Origin: Halomonas daqiaonensis
GTDB lineage: Bacteria; Pseudomonadota; Gammaproteobacteria; Pseudomonadales; Halomonadaceae
DNA length: 64,000 bases
Assembly (NCBI RefSeq): GCF_900109725.1
Contig: NZ_FOBC01000008.1
Coordinates: 62,001-126,000, forward strand
Direction: 5' to 3'
Shown here: positions 30,497 to 41,296 of the stretch, piece after piece
Layout: each line of letters starts with the position of its first letter
Numbering within the stretch: position 1 is the first letter of the stretch
Notes under the pieces: model-generated
Seen by the model: only the letters and a program-made list of their open reading frames with translations
Told to the model about the DNA's origin: nothing
Database searches by the model: none
Position numbers and translations under genes: made by a program

Positions 30497-31873
30497 ATGT
30501 CTCTCGACAATACCCTGCAGCCCTACCGGGTAGCGCTCTTGACTGCCCTGGAGGAGCAGGACGCCGAGGGGCTCGGTGTCCTGCTGCGTGAGCTGCGTTC
30601 GGCGGACATCGGTGAGCTCGTCGAGGATGCCCTGCAAGAGGACGAAGAGGGCCTGCCGGTAGCCCTGGCGCTGCTCGACAGCCTGCCCCTCGAGCGTCGT
30701 GCCAATGTGCTGGGCTACCTGCCCGGCGAGGAGCAGCGGGCGGTCGCCGAAGCGATGGAGGACAAGGCCCTGCTCCTGCTGCTCGAGGAGATGGGCTCCG
30801 ACGAGCGGACTGACCTGTTCAAGGTGCTCGACGAGGATCGTCGCGAGGCGCTGCTGCGTCGCATGGCCCACCGCGAGCGAGAGGAACTCAAGCGGCTGGC
30901 CAGCTACGAAGAGGGCACCGCTGGAGCGATCATGACTGCGGACTATGTGGCCATCCCCACGGGGATGACCGTCTCCCGCGCCCTGATGCGGGTGCGACAG
31001 ACGGCCCCTGATGCCGAGACGGTTTACCAGCTCTATATCATTGACCCGGAGGGACGCCTGGCCGGCACCCTGTCGCTGCGCCAGCTGATGGTGGCGCGCC
31101 CCGGGGCCCTGATCGACGACCTGATGATCAAGGACGTGATTAGCGCCAGCGTCGACGAGGCCCAGGAGGAGGTGGCCCGCACCGTTGCTCGTTACGACCT
31201 GCTGGCCCTGCCGGTGGTCGACGTCGACGGGCGGCTGGTGGGCATTGTCACCCATGACGATGCCATGGACGTGGTCGAGTCCGAGGCCACCGAGGATATC
31301 CACAAGGGGATGTCCATCGGTGCACTGGAGGATGGGGTCAGTCGGGTGCCGCTGTGGAGCCTCTATCGCAAGCGCGTCACCTGGCTGGTGCTGCTGGTGT
31401 TCGGCAACCTCTTCTCCGGGGCCGGTATCGCCTACTTCGAGGAGACCATCGCTGCCCAGGTGGCGCTGGTGTTCTTCCTGCCTCTGCTTATCGGCAGCGG
31501 TGGCAACGCCGGGGCCCAGGCTGCAACCCTGATGGTGCGCGGCATGGCCACCGGCGACGTAGGGGTCAAGGACTGGGGCAGGATGCTTGGGCGCGAGCTG
31601 CTGGTGGCGGGTTCGCTGGGGCTGACCATGGCGCTGGCCGTGGCACCCATTGGGGTGATACGCGGCGGCGAAGAGGTGGCGATGGTGGTGGCGGTGAGCA
31701 TGATCTGTATCGTGCTGTTTGGCAGCCTGCTGGGCATGTGCCTGCCCTTCGTGCTGGATCGACTGGGCTGGGACCCGGCCACCGCCTCGGCGCCGCTGGT
31801 GACCACCGTGATCGATGCCTCGGGGGTGGTGATCTACTTCGGCTTCGCCACCATCATGCTGTCGGGGATGTGA
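30497..31873 (+). CDS. mgtE: Magnesium transporter MgtE
   Basis: Gated Mg2+ channel of the inner membrane. The 458-residue protein has an acidic N-terminal domain (about 1-135), two CBS domains (about 140-260) that sense Mg2+, and five C-terminal membrane helices including PLLIGSGGNAGAQAATLMVRG (split: PLLIGSGGNAGAQ, AATLMVRG), which lines the pore. AGGAGG precedes the ATG. It stands alone between the atp terminator and uppP. Confidence 0.95.
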   Translation: MSLDNTLQPYRVALLTALEEQDAEGLGVLLRELRSADIGELVEDALQEDEEGLPVALALLDSLPLERRANVLGYLPGEEQRAVAEAMEDKALLLLLEEMGSDERTDLFKVLDEDRREALLRRMAHREREELKRLASYEEGTAGAIMTADYVAIPTGMTVSRALMRVRQTAPDAETVYQLYIIDPEGRLAGTLSLRQLMVARPGALIDDLMIKDVISASVDEAQEEVARTVARYDLLALPVVDVDGRLVGIVTHDDAMDVVESEATEDIHKGMSIGALEDGVSRVPLWSLYRKRVTWLVLLVFGNLFSGAGIAYFEETIAAQVALVFFLPLLIGSGGNAGAQAATLMVRGMATGDVGVKDWGRMLGRELLVAGSLGLTMALAVAPIGVIRGGEEVAMVVAVSMICIVLFGSLLGMCLPFVLDRLGWDPATASAPLVTTVIDASGVVIYFGFATIMLSGM

Positions 31874-31960
31874 ACCGCTGACGGCGGACAGCCGGGCCGG
31901 GGATGTGTATCCTCTGTTTCCGCCTCGGCGCCGGCGCCTTCCACCCACACGGACCGTTTC

Positions 31961-32770
31961 ATGGACTGGCTACAGATCTTCGTCCTCTCAATCGTGCAGG
32001 GGTTAACCGAGTTCCTGCCGATCTCCAGCTCTGCCCACCTGATCCTGGTGCCGGTCTTCACCGACTGGGATGACCAGGGCCTGGTCTTCGACGTCGCCCT
32101 GCATATCGGCAGCCTGAGCGCGGTGGTGCTCTACTTCCGTCATGAGCTGGTCGGCATGACCGCCAGCTGGTGCCGCAGTGTGGCGGGAAAGGGCTGTGAC
32201 GAGGATGCGCGATTGGCATGGTGGGTGATCCTGGCCACCATCCCGGTGGGGCTCGCGGGCCTGGCCTTCCAGGATGCCATCGAGGGGATCATGCGCTCGC
32301 CGCTGGTCATTGCCGGCGGCCTTATCGTCTTCGGCCTGCTGCTCGCCTACGCCGACTGGCGCCGCCGCGGGACGCGCAACGAGTATCACCTGAGCTGGCA
32401 GGATGCCCTCTGGATCGGTCTGGCCCAGGCCCTGGCATTGATCCCCGGGACCTCGCGTTCCGGCATCACCATGACCGCGGGGCTGCTGTTGGGATTGAAC
32501 CGGGAGGGGGCGGCACGCTTCTCCTTCCTGTTGTCGATCCCGGTGATCGTGCTGGCCGGTGGCCTCGAGATCGTTGGACTCGTCGGCACCGCCGGACCGG
32601 TGGACTGGGGTGCCCTGGTGGCCGGAGCGCTGTTCTCGGGTATCAGCGCCTATCTTTGCATCCACTTCTTCCTGGTTTTCATCAAGCGCATCGGCATGCA
32701 GCCTTTCGTGGTCTACCGCCTGGTGCTGGGTATTGCCCTGATCTGGTTATTCGGAGGTTCTCCGTCATGA
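31961..32770 (+). CDS. uppP: Undecaprenyl-diphosphatase UppP (BacA)
   Basis: Recycles the lipid carrier by dephosphorylating undecaprenyl diphosphate. The 269-residue membrane protein has the two family motifs QGLTEFLPISSSAHL (about 14-28) and PGTSRSGITMTAGLLLGLNR (about 162-181). The stop overlaps the apbE start (ATGA), implying coupling. Together with GlmU and GlmS downstream it belongs to envelope synthesis. Confidence 0.96.
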   Translation: MDWLQIFVLSIVQGLTEFLPISSSAHLILVPVFTDWDDQGLVFDVALHIGSLSAVVLYFRHELVGMTASWCRSVAGKGCDEDARLAWWVILATIPVGLAGLAFQDAIEGIMRSPLVIAGGLIVFGLLLAYADWRRRGTRNEYHLSWQDALWIGLAQALALIPGTSRSGITMTAGLLLGLNREGAARFSFLLSIPVIVLAGGLEIVGLVGTAGPVDWGALVAGALFSGISAYLCIHFFLVFIKRIGMQPFVVYRLVLGIALIWLFGGSPS

Positions 32771-33876
32771 TAGCTCGGCGCTTCCTCTGGCTGCTCCTGC
32801 TGATCATCCTGCTGGCGGGCTGTTCCGAACGCGACCGGCCGCTGGAACCGCCGGTGACCTTTGAGGGAGAGACCTTCGGTACCTTCTATCAGGTGGTCAT
32901 TGCCGATCCCCTGACCCGCCGGGAGGCCGACAAGCTCGAGTCGGGTATCCTCGCCGAGCTGGAGTCGGTGGACGCCGCCATGTCCACCTGGCGAGAGGAT
33001 TCCGAGCTCATGGCCTTCAACGAGGCGCCGCTTGGTGAGTGGCAGCCGCTTTCCGATGCGCTGATCGAGGTACTGGCCATCGGCCAGTCGGTGGCCGAGG
33101 CCAGTGATGGCGCCTTCGACATGACTATCGGCGGCCTGGTCAATCTGTGGAGCTTCGGTCCCGAGGCGCGCCCCCGGGAGATGCCAAACGAGGCCACCCT
33201 GGTCGCACGATTGGCCGAGATCGGCCCCGACAGCCTGGAGGTCGACGAGCAGGCACGCCAGGCTCGTCGCCTGCGCAATGTCTTCGTCGATCTCTCCGCC
33301 GTGGCCAAGGGACATGCCACCGACCGGGTGGCAGCCTACCTGACCCAGCAGGAACTCGACCACTACCTGGTCAACCTGGGTGGTGAGGTCAAGGTGGCCG
33401 GCCATCGCGACGCGGAGTCGGCGCCCTGGCGTATCGGCATCGAAGTGCCCCACGAGGGTCGCCAACAGGCCCAGCATGTGCTGCCTCTGGAGGATATCTC
33501 GGTTGCCACCTCCGGTGACTACCGCAACTATTTCGAACACGACGGCCAGCGCTATTCCCACACCCTGGACCCACGCACCGGGCACCCAATCGATCATCGC
33601 CTGGCCTCGGTGACCGTCATCCACCCCTCTGACGCCTGGGCCGATGCCTGGGCCACCGCCCTGCTCGTATTGGGCGAGGAGGAGGGGATGGTGCTGGCCC
33701 GCCAGAGGGAACTCGCGGTGCTGATGCTGGTACGCCAGGGGGAGGGCTGGACGAGCCTCGCCAGTCCGTCTTTCGTGGAATACTTCGGCCCCGATGCCGC
33801 CGAGGAGCTTGGCGTGACCCTGGTCGATCAACCGCTATCCGGCATGGCGGTGGAGGCGGAACGACCCCTAGAATAG
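32767..33876 (+). CDS. apbE: FAD:protein FMN transferase (ApbE), lipoprotein
   Basis: Transfers FMN to threonine residues of target proteins such as Nqr/Rnf subunits. The 369-residue product starts with a lipoprotein signal (lipobox LAGC, Cys19), then the ApbE core: MSTWREDSELMAFN, FDMTIGGLVNLWSFGP and the C-terminal HTLDPRTGHPI. The ATG at 32767 overlaps the uppP stop; sequence upstream in frame belongs to the uppP region. No Nqr or Rnf genes are in the window, so its substrate lies elsewhere. Confidence 0.93.
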   Translation: MIARRFLWLLLLIILLAGCSERDRPLEPPVTFEGETFGTFYQVVIADPLTRREADKLESGILAELESVDAAMSTWREDSELMAFNEAPLGEWQPLSDALIEVLAIGQSVAEASDGAFDMTIGGLVNLWSFGPEARPREMPNEATLVARLAEIGPDSLEVDEQARQARRLRNVFVDLSAVAKGHATDRVAAYLTQQELDHYLVNLGGEVKVAGHRDAESAPWRIGIEVPHEGRQQAQHVLPLEDISVATSGDYRNYFEHDGQRYSHTLDPRTGHPIDHRLASVTVIHPSDAWADAWATALLVLGEEEGMVLARQRELAVLMLVRQGEGWTSLASPSFVEYFGPDAAEELGVTLVDQPLSGMAVEAERPLE

Positions 33877-33909
33877 GCGGGATGAGATGAACCCGGACAA
33901 GGAGTCATG

Positions 33910-35277
33910 ATGACGCTCGACGTGGTGATACTGGCAGCGGGGCAGGGAACCCGCATGCGCTCGACCCGGCCCAAGGTGTTGCACCAACTGGCCGGTAAGC
34001 CGATGGTGCGTCACGTGATCGACACCACCAGGGGGCTCGAGGCCGAGCGCACCCATGTGGTGGTCGGCCACGGGGCCGAGCAGGTGCGCGAGGCGCTGGC
34101 CGATTGCCGAGTGCGCTTCGCCCTGCAGGCTGAGCAGAAAGGCACCGGTCATGCCGTGGCCCAGACCCTGGAGTCGCTCGGCGAGGGCAGGGTGCTGGTG
34201 CTTTATGGCGACGTGCCGCTGATCCGCCGCGAGACGCTGGTCGAGTTGCTGGCCCACGTCGATGAGCAACACCTGGGCCTGCTCACCGTGACCCTGGAGG
34301 ACCCCGCGGGCTACGGGCGTATCCTGCGCAATGCGGCGGGCGAGGTGGTGGCCATCGTCGAGCACAAGGATGCCTCCGAGACCGAGCGGGCCGTACATGA
34401 ATGCAATACCGGCATCATGGCCATGACGGCCGCCCAGCTGCGGCGCTGGCTGCCGCGTCTCTCTGCCGACAATGCCCAGGGCGAGTACTACCTGACCGAT
34501 ATCATCGCCATGGCCGCCGCCGAGGGTGTGAAGGTTGCCACCGCCCAGCCGGCGCGACCGCTGGAGGTCGAGGGCGTCAACAACCGGGCCCAGATGGCCC
34601 GCCTTGAGCGCGCCCATCAGCACGATATCGCCGAGCGACTGATGGAGCAGGGGGTGGCCCTGCTCGATCCGTCGCGCCTCGATGTGCGTGGCCGCCTGAC
34701 CTGCGGCCATGACGTGGAAATTGATGTGGGCTGTGTCTTCGAGGGTGAGGTGGAACTGGGTGAGGGAGTGCGCATCGGACCCCACTGCGTGATCCGCGAG
34801 AGTCATGTCGGTGCCGAGAGCGTGATCGAATCCCATAGCGTCCTCGATGGAGCCGTTGTGGCTGGGCACAATCGTATCGGCCCCTTTGCCCGCCTGCGGC
34901 CTGGCTCGCGGCTGGCGGTGGGCGCAAGGGTCGGAAACTTCGTCGAGACCAAGAACGTCGAGGTGGGCGAGGGCAGCAAGATCAACCATCTGAGCTATGT
35001 GGGTGATGCCCGTCTGGGGCGCGACGTCAACGTCGGCGCCGGGACCATCACCTGCAACTACGATGGCGTCAACAAGCATCGTAGCGAGATTGGCGACGGT
35101 GCCTTCATCGGCTCCAACACGGCCCTGGTGGCGCCGGTCAGTGTGGGCAAGGGCGCCACCGTGGGCGCCGGATCGACCATCAGCAAGGATGTCGCCGACA
35201 ACGCCCTGGCCGTCTCCCGGGGTCGCCAGATCAGCAAGGCCGACTGGCCGCGGCCGACCAAGCGTCAGCAACCCTGA
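33910..35277 (+). CDS. glmU: Bifunctional UDP-N-acetylglucosamine pyrophosphorylase / glucosamine-1-phosphate N-acetyltransferase
   Basis: Makes UDP-GlcNAc for peptidoglycan and lipopolysaccharide. The N-terminal uridyltransferase half begins with the LAAGQGTRM loop; the C-terminal half is a left-handed beta-helix acetyltransferase with hexapeptide repeats (ending [14 protein letters not shown]). Two ATGs occur in tandem at 33907 and 33910; I favour 33910 (455 residues), because AAGGAG lies only 2 bases from the first but 5 from the second. glmS follows after 11 bases. Confidence 0.96.
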   Translation: MTLDVVILAAGQGTRMRSTRPKVLHQLAGKPMVRHVIDTTRGLEAERTHVVVGHGAEQVREALADCRVRFALQAEQKGTGHAVAQTLESLGEGRVLVLYGDVPLIRRETLVELLAHVDEQHLGLLTVTLEDPAGYGRILRNAAGEVVAIVEHKDASETERAVHECNTGIMAMTAAQLRRWLPRLSADNAQGEYYLTDIIAMAAAEGVKVATAQPARPLEVEGVNNRAQMARLERAHQHDIAERLMEQGVALLDPSRLDVRGRLTCGHDVEIDVGCVFEGEVELGEGVRIGPHCVIRESHVGAESVIESHSVLDGAVVAGHNRIGPFARLRPGSRLAVGARVGNFVETKNVEVGEGSKINHLSYVGDARLGRDVNVGAGTITCNYDGVNKHRSEIGDGAFIGSNTALVAPVSVGKGATVGAGSTISKDVADNALAVSRGRQISKADWPRPTKRQQP

Positions 35278-35288
35278 GGAGAGTTCTT

Positions 35289-37120
<1,832 letters not shown>

Positions 37121-37124
<4 letters not shown>

Positions 37125-37996
37125 AGTCGCACTACGCCTCGTCGTGCCTAAACCTTGGCCTGCCCATGTGGGCCAATCCCGACTGGCGCGGCGGCCTCTA
37201 TCCGCCCCATGGCGGCAGCGAGGGCTGGCTTGCGGACTATGCCCGCGTATTCTCGAGCGTGGAGGGAAACACCACCTTATACAGCGGTGCACCGCGGAGC
37301 GAGACCGTGGCGGCCTAGGCCCGCCAGGTACCGTCTGGCTTCCGTTTCTGCTTCAAGCTGCCGGCGCACCTGACCCACGAGCGGCGTCTCGCTGGCATCG
37401 AGGCGGATCTCGATGCCTTTCTCGAGTCACTCTCTCCGCTGCATGATCGGCTTGGTCCGATGATGGTACAGCTGCCAAGGGATTTCGGTCCTGACGAGCT
37501 GCCCCGGCTGGCCAATCTGCTGGCGCGCTGGCCGGCAGGGATTCCCTGTGCGGTGGAGGTGCGCCACAGGGAATTCTTCCACAAGGGGAGGGCCGAGAAG
37601 GCCCTCAACCGAATGTTGATAACTTACGGCGTGAACCGCGTGATGCTTGACGTGCGCGCGCTCTTCGCCACCTCGGCCGGTGCCCACTCGGGGCTCCAGG
37701 ATGCCCAGTCCGAAAAGCCGAGAGTCCCATTACACGTGCTTTCCACGGGAGACTGCCCGGTAGTGCGCTTTATCGGCCATGTCGATCATGAGATCAACGA
37801 CCGCTGTTTCACCCCTTGGATCGAACGTCTTATCTTGTGGATAAATCAGGGGAAAACCCCTTACCTGACGGTGCATACGCCGGACAACCGCGAGGCACCG
37901 GAACTGGCGCGCCGCCTTTATTACCGGCTTTGCAAACACGGTTCACTCCCTCCCCTCGAGGCCTTCGCCGGCGAGCGCCAGGTGAGGCTTTTCTGA
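37121..37996 (+). pseudogene. yecE: YecE/DUF72-family gene interrupted by an in-frame amber codon
   Basis: Read through a single TAG at 37316-37318 (codon 66), the frame gives a full-length DUF72 protein of about 291 residues that follows E. coli YecE closely: VEGNTTLYSGAPRSETVAA, stop, ARQVPSGFRFCFKLPAHLTH, and so on to the C-terminus. E. coli has a conserved Trp at the stop position, so a TGG to TAG change is the simplest explanation. The remaining sequence shows no other disruption. DUF72 function is not well established. It could be a recent pseudogene, a sequencing error or a readthrough case. The GTG start overlaps the glmS stop. Confidence 0.88.
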
Positions 37997-38354
37997 GAGA
38001 ACTCCAGATCTCGCGCTACGCCCAAAGTCGGGGGGAGAATCTTCCCTCCATGGCTGGCCATCAAGCGTTTGATCGGATAGTTTTACGGGTCGGCGTGCCA
38101 ATACCTATGGATATTGACTGGATCCTGCGCATAAGTTGCGTGGATCTTGCGAGTATCGGGCACCCGGGCATCTTCCGTTCCTTGCCGCATTGGCCCGGAT
38201 CGCGCGAGATGCGACGCGGCAGCGATCCTGCCTGGATCCTGTCATGCTCTGGACGGCGTCGTGTGAACCATGGCGCCCTGGACGTGGCAATGACAAGCAC
38301 AAGCCGTCTTCGCGCCAGATCGGCCGTTGGCGACACGTACTCTCAGGGTGAAAC
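37997..38354. other. Intergenic stretch without recognised gene
   Basis: The 358 bases between the yecE pseudogene and the SNF transporter contain no convincing reading frame, RNA gene or repeat. An imperfect inverted repeat around 38031-38050 (GGGGGAGAATCTTCCCTCC) may terminate the upstream message. The SNF promoter presumably lies here, but I could not identify it. Confidence 0.4.
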
Positions 38355-39695
38355 ATGTCGAAACTTTCCCACGCACAGTGGTCATCGAAGATGGCCTTCA
38401 TCCTGGCTGCTACCGGTTCGGCGGTGGGGCTAGGCAATATCTGGCGCTTTTCCTACATGGTGGGTGACAGCGGAGGCGCGGCCTTCGTGCTCATCTACCT
38501 GGCCTGCGTGGCTCTGGTGGGCCTGCCGATCCTGGTGGCGGAATGGCTTATCGGCCGCCGTGGCCAGGAGAACCCGATCAATTCCATGGTCGACCTGGCC
38601 CGCAAGAATGGCCGACTGCCCGCCTGGGCGCTGGTCGGGGCCAGCGGTGTGCTGGCCGCCTTCCTGATTCTCTCTTTCTACAGCGTTATCGGTGGCTGGT
38701 CGCTCTCCTATACCCTCGGCTCGGTGACCGGGGCCTTCACCGGCCAGGATGCCGACGGTGTCAGCGCGATCTTCACCGGCCTGCTGGGCAACCCGGTGGC
38801 GCTGACCCTATGGCATACCGCCTTCATGGCCCTGGTCATCTGGATCGTGGCGCGTGGTGTCACCAAGGGCCTGGAGGGGGCTGTGCGCACCTTGATGCCG
38901 GCACTGGTGGTGCTGATGCTGGTGCTGGTGGGCTACGGCATGACGACCGGCCATTTCGGCGAGGCGCTGGCCTTCATGTTCAGCCCCGACTGGGGCGCGG
39001 TCACCGGTGAGGTCGTGCTGGCGGCCATGGGCCAAGCCTTCTTCACCCTGTCGCTGGGTATGGGCATCATGATGGCTTACGGCTCCTATCTGGGCGAGGA
39101 CGTCAACCTGATCGGTACAGCCCGGACGGTGATCATCCTGGATACCGCCATCGCCCTGCTGGCGGGCCTGGCCATCTTCCCCATCGTCTTCGCCAATGGC
39201 CTGAGCCCGGGCGAGGGGCCCGGCCTGATCTTCGTTACCTTGCCGCTGGCCTTCGGCAACATGACCGGTGGCATGATCCTTGGCCTGATGTTCTTCCTAC
39301 TGTTGACCTTCGCGGCGCTGACGTCGGCGATCTCGTTGCTGGAGCCGGTGGTTGAGCTGATGGAGGAGCGCACTCCGCTCTCGCGCATGGCGGCCACCCT
39401 GGTCGGCGGCGTTGCGGTCTGGGTGCTGGGCATCGCGGCGCTGATGTCGTTCAACGTCTGGGACGGCTTCCTGATCCTGGGCCTGAACGTCTTCGATCTG
39501 CTGGATACCTTTACCAGCAAGTTCCTGCTGCCGTTGACCGGCCTGGGGGCTATCCTCTTCGTGGCCTGGCGGCTTGATCGCGATAGTGTGGCGACCGAGC
39601 TGAACCTCTCCGGCGGCCAGGCGACGCTGTGGTTACTGGTGTCGCGTTTCGTGGCGCCGGCCGGCGTGATCCTGGTCTTCGTCTCGAGCCTCTGA
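38355..39695 (+). CDS. Neurotransmitter:sodium symporter (SNF) family transporter
   Basis: Sodium-dependent amino acid (or related amine) importer of the LeuT type. The 446-residue protein has 11-12 membrane helices and the helix 1 signature AATGSAVGLGNIWRFSYMVG (about 18-37), where Na+ and substrate bind. Substrate cannot be deduced; tryptophan, alanine or other small solutes are all possible in this family. It is monocistronic, bounded by a terminator. Sodium coupling suits a salt-adapted host, though the family is widespread. Confidence 0.92.
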   Translation: MSKLSHAQWSSKMAFILAATGSAVGLGNIWRFSYMVGDSGGAAFVLIYLACVALVGLPILVAEWLIGRRGQENPINSMVDLARKNGRLPAWALVGASGVLAAFLILSFYSVIGGWSLSYTLGSVTGAFTGQDADGVSAIFTGLLGNPVALTLWHTAFMALVIWIVARGVTKGLEGAVRTLMPALVVLMLVLVGYGMTTGHFGEALAFMFSPDWGAVTGEVVLAAMGQAFFTLSLGMGIMMAYGSYLGEDVNLIGTARTVIILDTAIALLAGLAIFPIVFANGLSPGEGPGLIFVTLPLAFGNMTGGMILGLMFFLLLTFAALTSAISLLEPVVELMEERTPLSRMAATLVGGVAVWVLGIAALMSFNVWDGFLILGLNVFDLLDTFTSKFLLPLTGLGAILFVAWRLDRDSVATELNLSGGQATLWLLVSRFVAPAGVILVFVSSL

Positions 39696-39733
39696 GACGG
39701 GAGCGCCGGACGGTCCAGTGCGAAACGCCTTCG

Positions 39734-39759
39734 ACGAGCCCCGCCCCGGCGGGGCTCGT
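39734..39759. terminator. Shared hairpin between convergent genes
   Basis: ACGAGCCCCGCC / GGCGGGGCTCGT (39734-39745 with 39748-39759) forms a 12-bp repeat with only CC between the arms, so the real loop uses some stem bases. It lies between the plus-strand transporter and the minus-strand small gene and may terminate both; neither side has a strong U tract. Confidence 0.6.
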
Positions 39760-39773
39760 TGCGTGATGCGGCA

Positions 39774-39989
39774 TCAGTGCATCTCGTCTTCCACCAGTTC
39801 CTCGTCGGGAAGCGGGGCGATGTCCCGGGTCAGTCGCTTGAATTCGTTATGAAGTTCGATACCGCGCCGGGCGCGCAGGTTGCGCTGGGCGGCTGTGCGT
39901 GAACGCTGCTCGTGTTCGACGACTTCCATGCTCATGAAGATGTCGAGAAGCTCACTCTTGAGGGAGGATAACCGTTCGACATTGCGCAT
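39774..39989 (-). CDS. Small protein of unknown function
   Basis: A 71-residue acidic/basic mixed protein with no signal peptide or membrane segment. Its middle (RSRTAAQRNLRARRGIELHN) is rich in Arg and its C-terminus acidic (LPDEELVEDEMH). The pattern is faintly like the PA3496 family of small proteins, but I am not confident. The ATG at 39989 is supported by AGGAG 8 bases upstream; an ATG at 40019 is less likely. It is divergent from the hexR-like gene. Confidence 0.6.
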   Translation of the reverse strand: MRNVERLSSLKSELLDIFMSMEVVEHEQRSRTAAQRNLRARRGIELHNEFKRLTRDIAPLPDEELVEDEMH

Positions 39990-40232
39990 GATCGACTCTC
40001 CTATTTCGCGACACTGCACTTTTTACTATACCCCACTTGACAGAATGATGACGGTGCATGCTGAAAATGCACAACGCTGCGCCAACGATCGCCGAATGAC
40101 ATGGCGACCGGCGGTGTGTGGCGCCGAAGTGCGCATCGGCCATCGGCTTGGGGCATACTGTGAGCATGAATCCGCCAATCTTTCCGCCGTCACGCCCTCG
40201 TGGCGGGATGGCCAGTTTGCAAGGAGTCCCGC

Positions 40233-41096
40233 GTGAGCCGCGCCCTGTTCGATGAGATGAGACGTCGCATGGAGCACTTCCGCCGCTCCGAGCAGAAGGT
40301 TGCGCGGTTCGTGCTGCGCCAGCCCGAGGAAGTGATCCACATGCGCATCGTCGACCTGGCGACCGAGGCCAAGGTCAGCGAGCCCACCGTGGTGCGCTTC
40401 TGCCGCGCCCTGGGATGCAATGGCTTCCAGGATTTCAAGCTCCAGTTGGCACAGATGCTGGCCTCGGGCAGCCAGTTTGCCCAATTCTCGATGAATGACA
40501 GCGACTCGGTGGCGGAATTCTCCCAGAGCATCTTCGATTCCACCGTGGGTACCTTGCTCTCGGTGCGCGATCGTCTCGACAACGAGGCCCTGAGCCAGGC
40601 TATCAATGCGTTGGCCATGGCCAACCGGGTGGAATTCTACGGCTTCGGTGCCTCCGGGGCCGTGGCCTCTGATGCCCAGCACAAGTTCTTCCGCCTGCAG
40701 ATATCCACCGCGGCGTACACCGATCCGCACATGCAGAACATGTCGGCGGTAACCCTGAAGGAGGGCGACGTGGTCGTGGCGATCTCCCAGACCGGCCGCA
40801 CCCGGGCGCTGGTCGCTAGCGTGCGCCTGGCCCGGGAGGCCGGTGCCACGGTGATCGGCCTCTGTCCCAGCGGCTCGCCCCTGGCCGAGGAGGTCACCCT
40901 GCCGCTGTATATCGATGTCCACGAGGACACCGAGATCTATACCCCGATGAGCTCGCGTATCGCCCACCTGGTGCTGGTCGACGTGCTGGCGGTGGGTGTG
41001 GCCAAGACCCGTGGCCCGAAACTCGCCGAGCAGCTTCGCGAAGTGAAGAAGAGCCTCAACCCACTGCGCTTCCCGGAACAGGAAGGCAGGCCTTAG
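40233..41096 (+). CDS. hexR: HexR-like RpiR-family transcriptional regulator
   Basis: The 287-residue protein has an N-terminal RpiR helix-turn-helix (about 30-65: VSEPTVVRFCRALGCNGFQD) and a C-terminal SIS domain (about 120-260: VVVAISQTGRTRALVASV) that binds phosphosugars. Overall sequence matches HexR, which in gammaproteobacteria represses central glucose metabolism (zwf, edd, eda, gap) and responds to KDPG. None of those genes is in the window. The GTG at 40233 has AAGGAG upstream. The call as HexR itself is by resemblance. Confidence 0.85.
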   Translation: MSRALFDEMRRRMEHFRRSEQKVARFVLRQPEEVIHMRIVDLATEAKVSEPTVVRFCRALGCNGFQDFKLQLAQMLASGSQFAQFSMNDSDSVAEFSQSIFDSTVGTLLSVRDRLDNEALSQAINALAMANRVEFYGFGASGAVASDAQHKFFRLQISTAAYTDPHMQNMSAVTLKEGDVVVAISQTGRTRALVASVRLAREAGATVIGLCPSGSPLAEEVTLPLYIDVHEDTEIYTPMSSRIAHLVLVDVLAVGVAKTRGPKLAEQLREVKKSLNPLRFPEQEGRP

Positions 41097-41296
41097 AACT
41101 GAAAAGCCCCAATGAGAGGGGCGCCGGGGATAGGCCGACGGGGAGGTCCGAGGATCAGGGATGGCCGAGGTAGCATCCAGGGAGGGATTCATAGCGTCTC
41201 CCCATAGGCCTATCACCGGATTAGCCTCGAGCGGCACTGCATCTCCGGTCCTGTGCTAAGCTGAGCGCCCATTTTCCGAGCAGCGATGCCTTCCCC

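Noticed and set aside
37836..37844. Perfect DnaA box TGTGGATAA inside yecE
   Set aside because: An isolated site within coding sequence with no cluster or AT-rich block nearby; chance is enough.
38355..39695. A sodium-coupled system linking the SNF transporter with ATP synthase
   Set aside because: AtpE is proton-type, so the shared-sodium idea has no sequence support.
41107..41124. Hairpin GCCCC/GGGGC with a T-rich side on the minus strand after hexR
   Set aside because: The T run would serve a minus-strand transcript, and no minus-strand gene ends there; the plus-strand tail lacks Ts.
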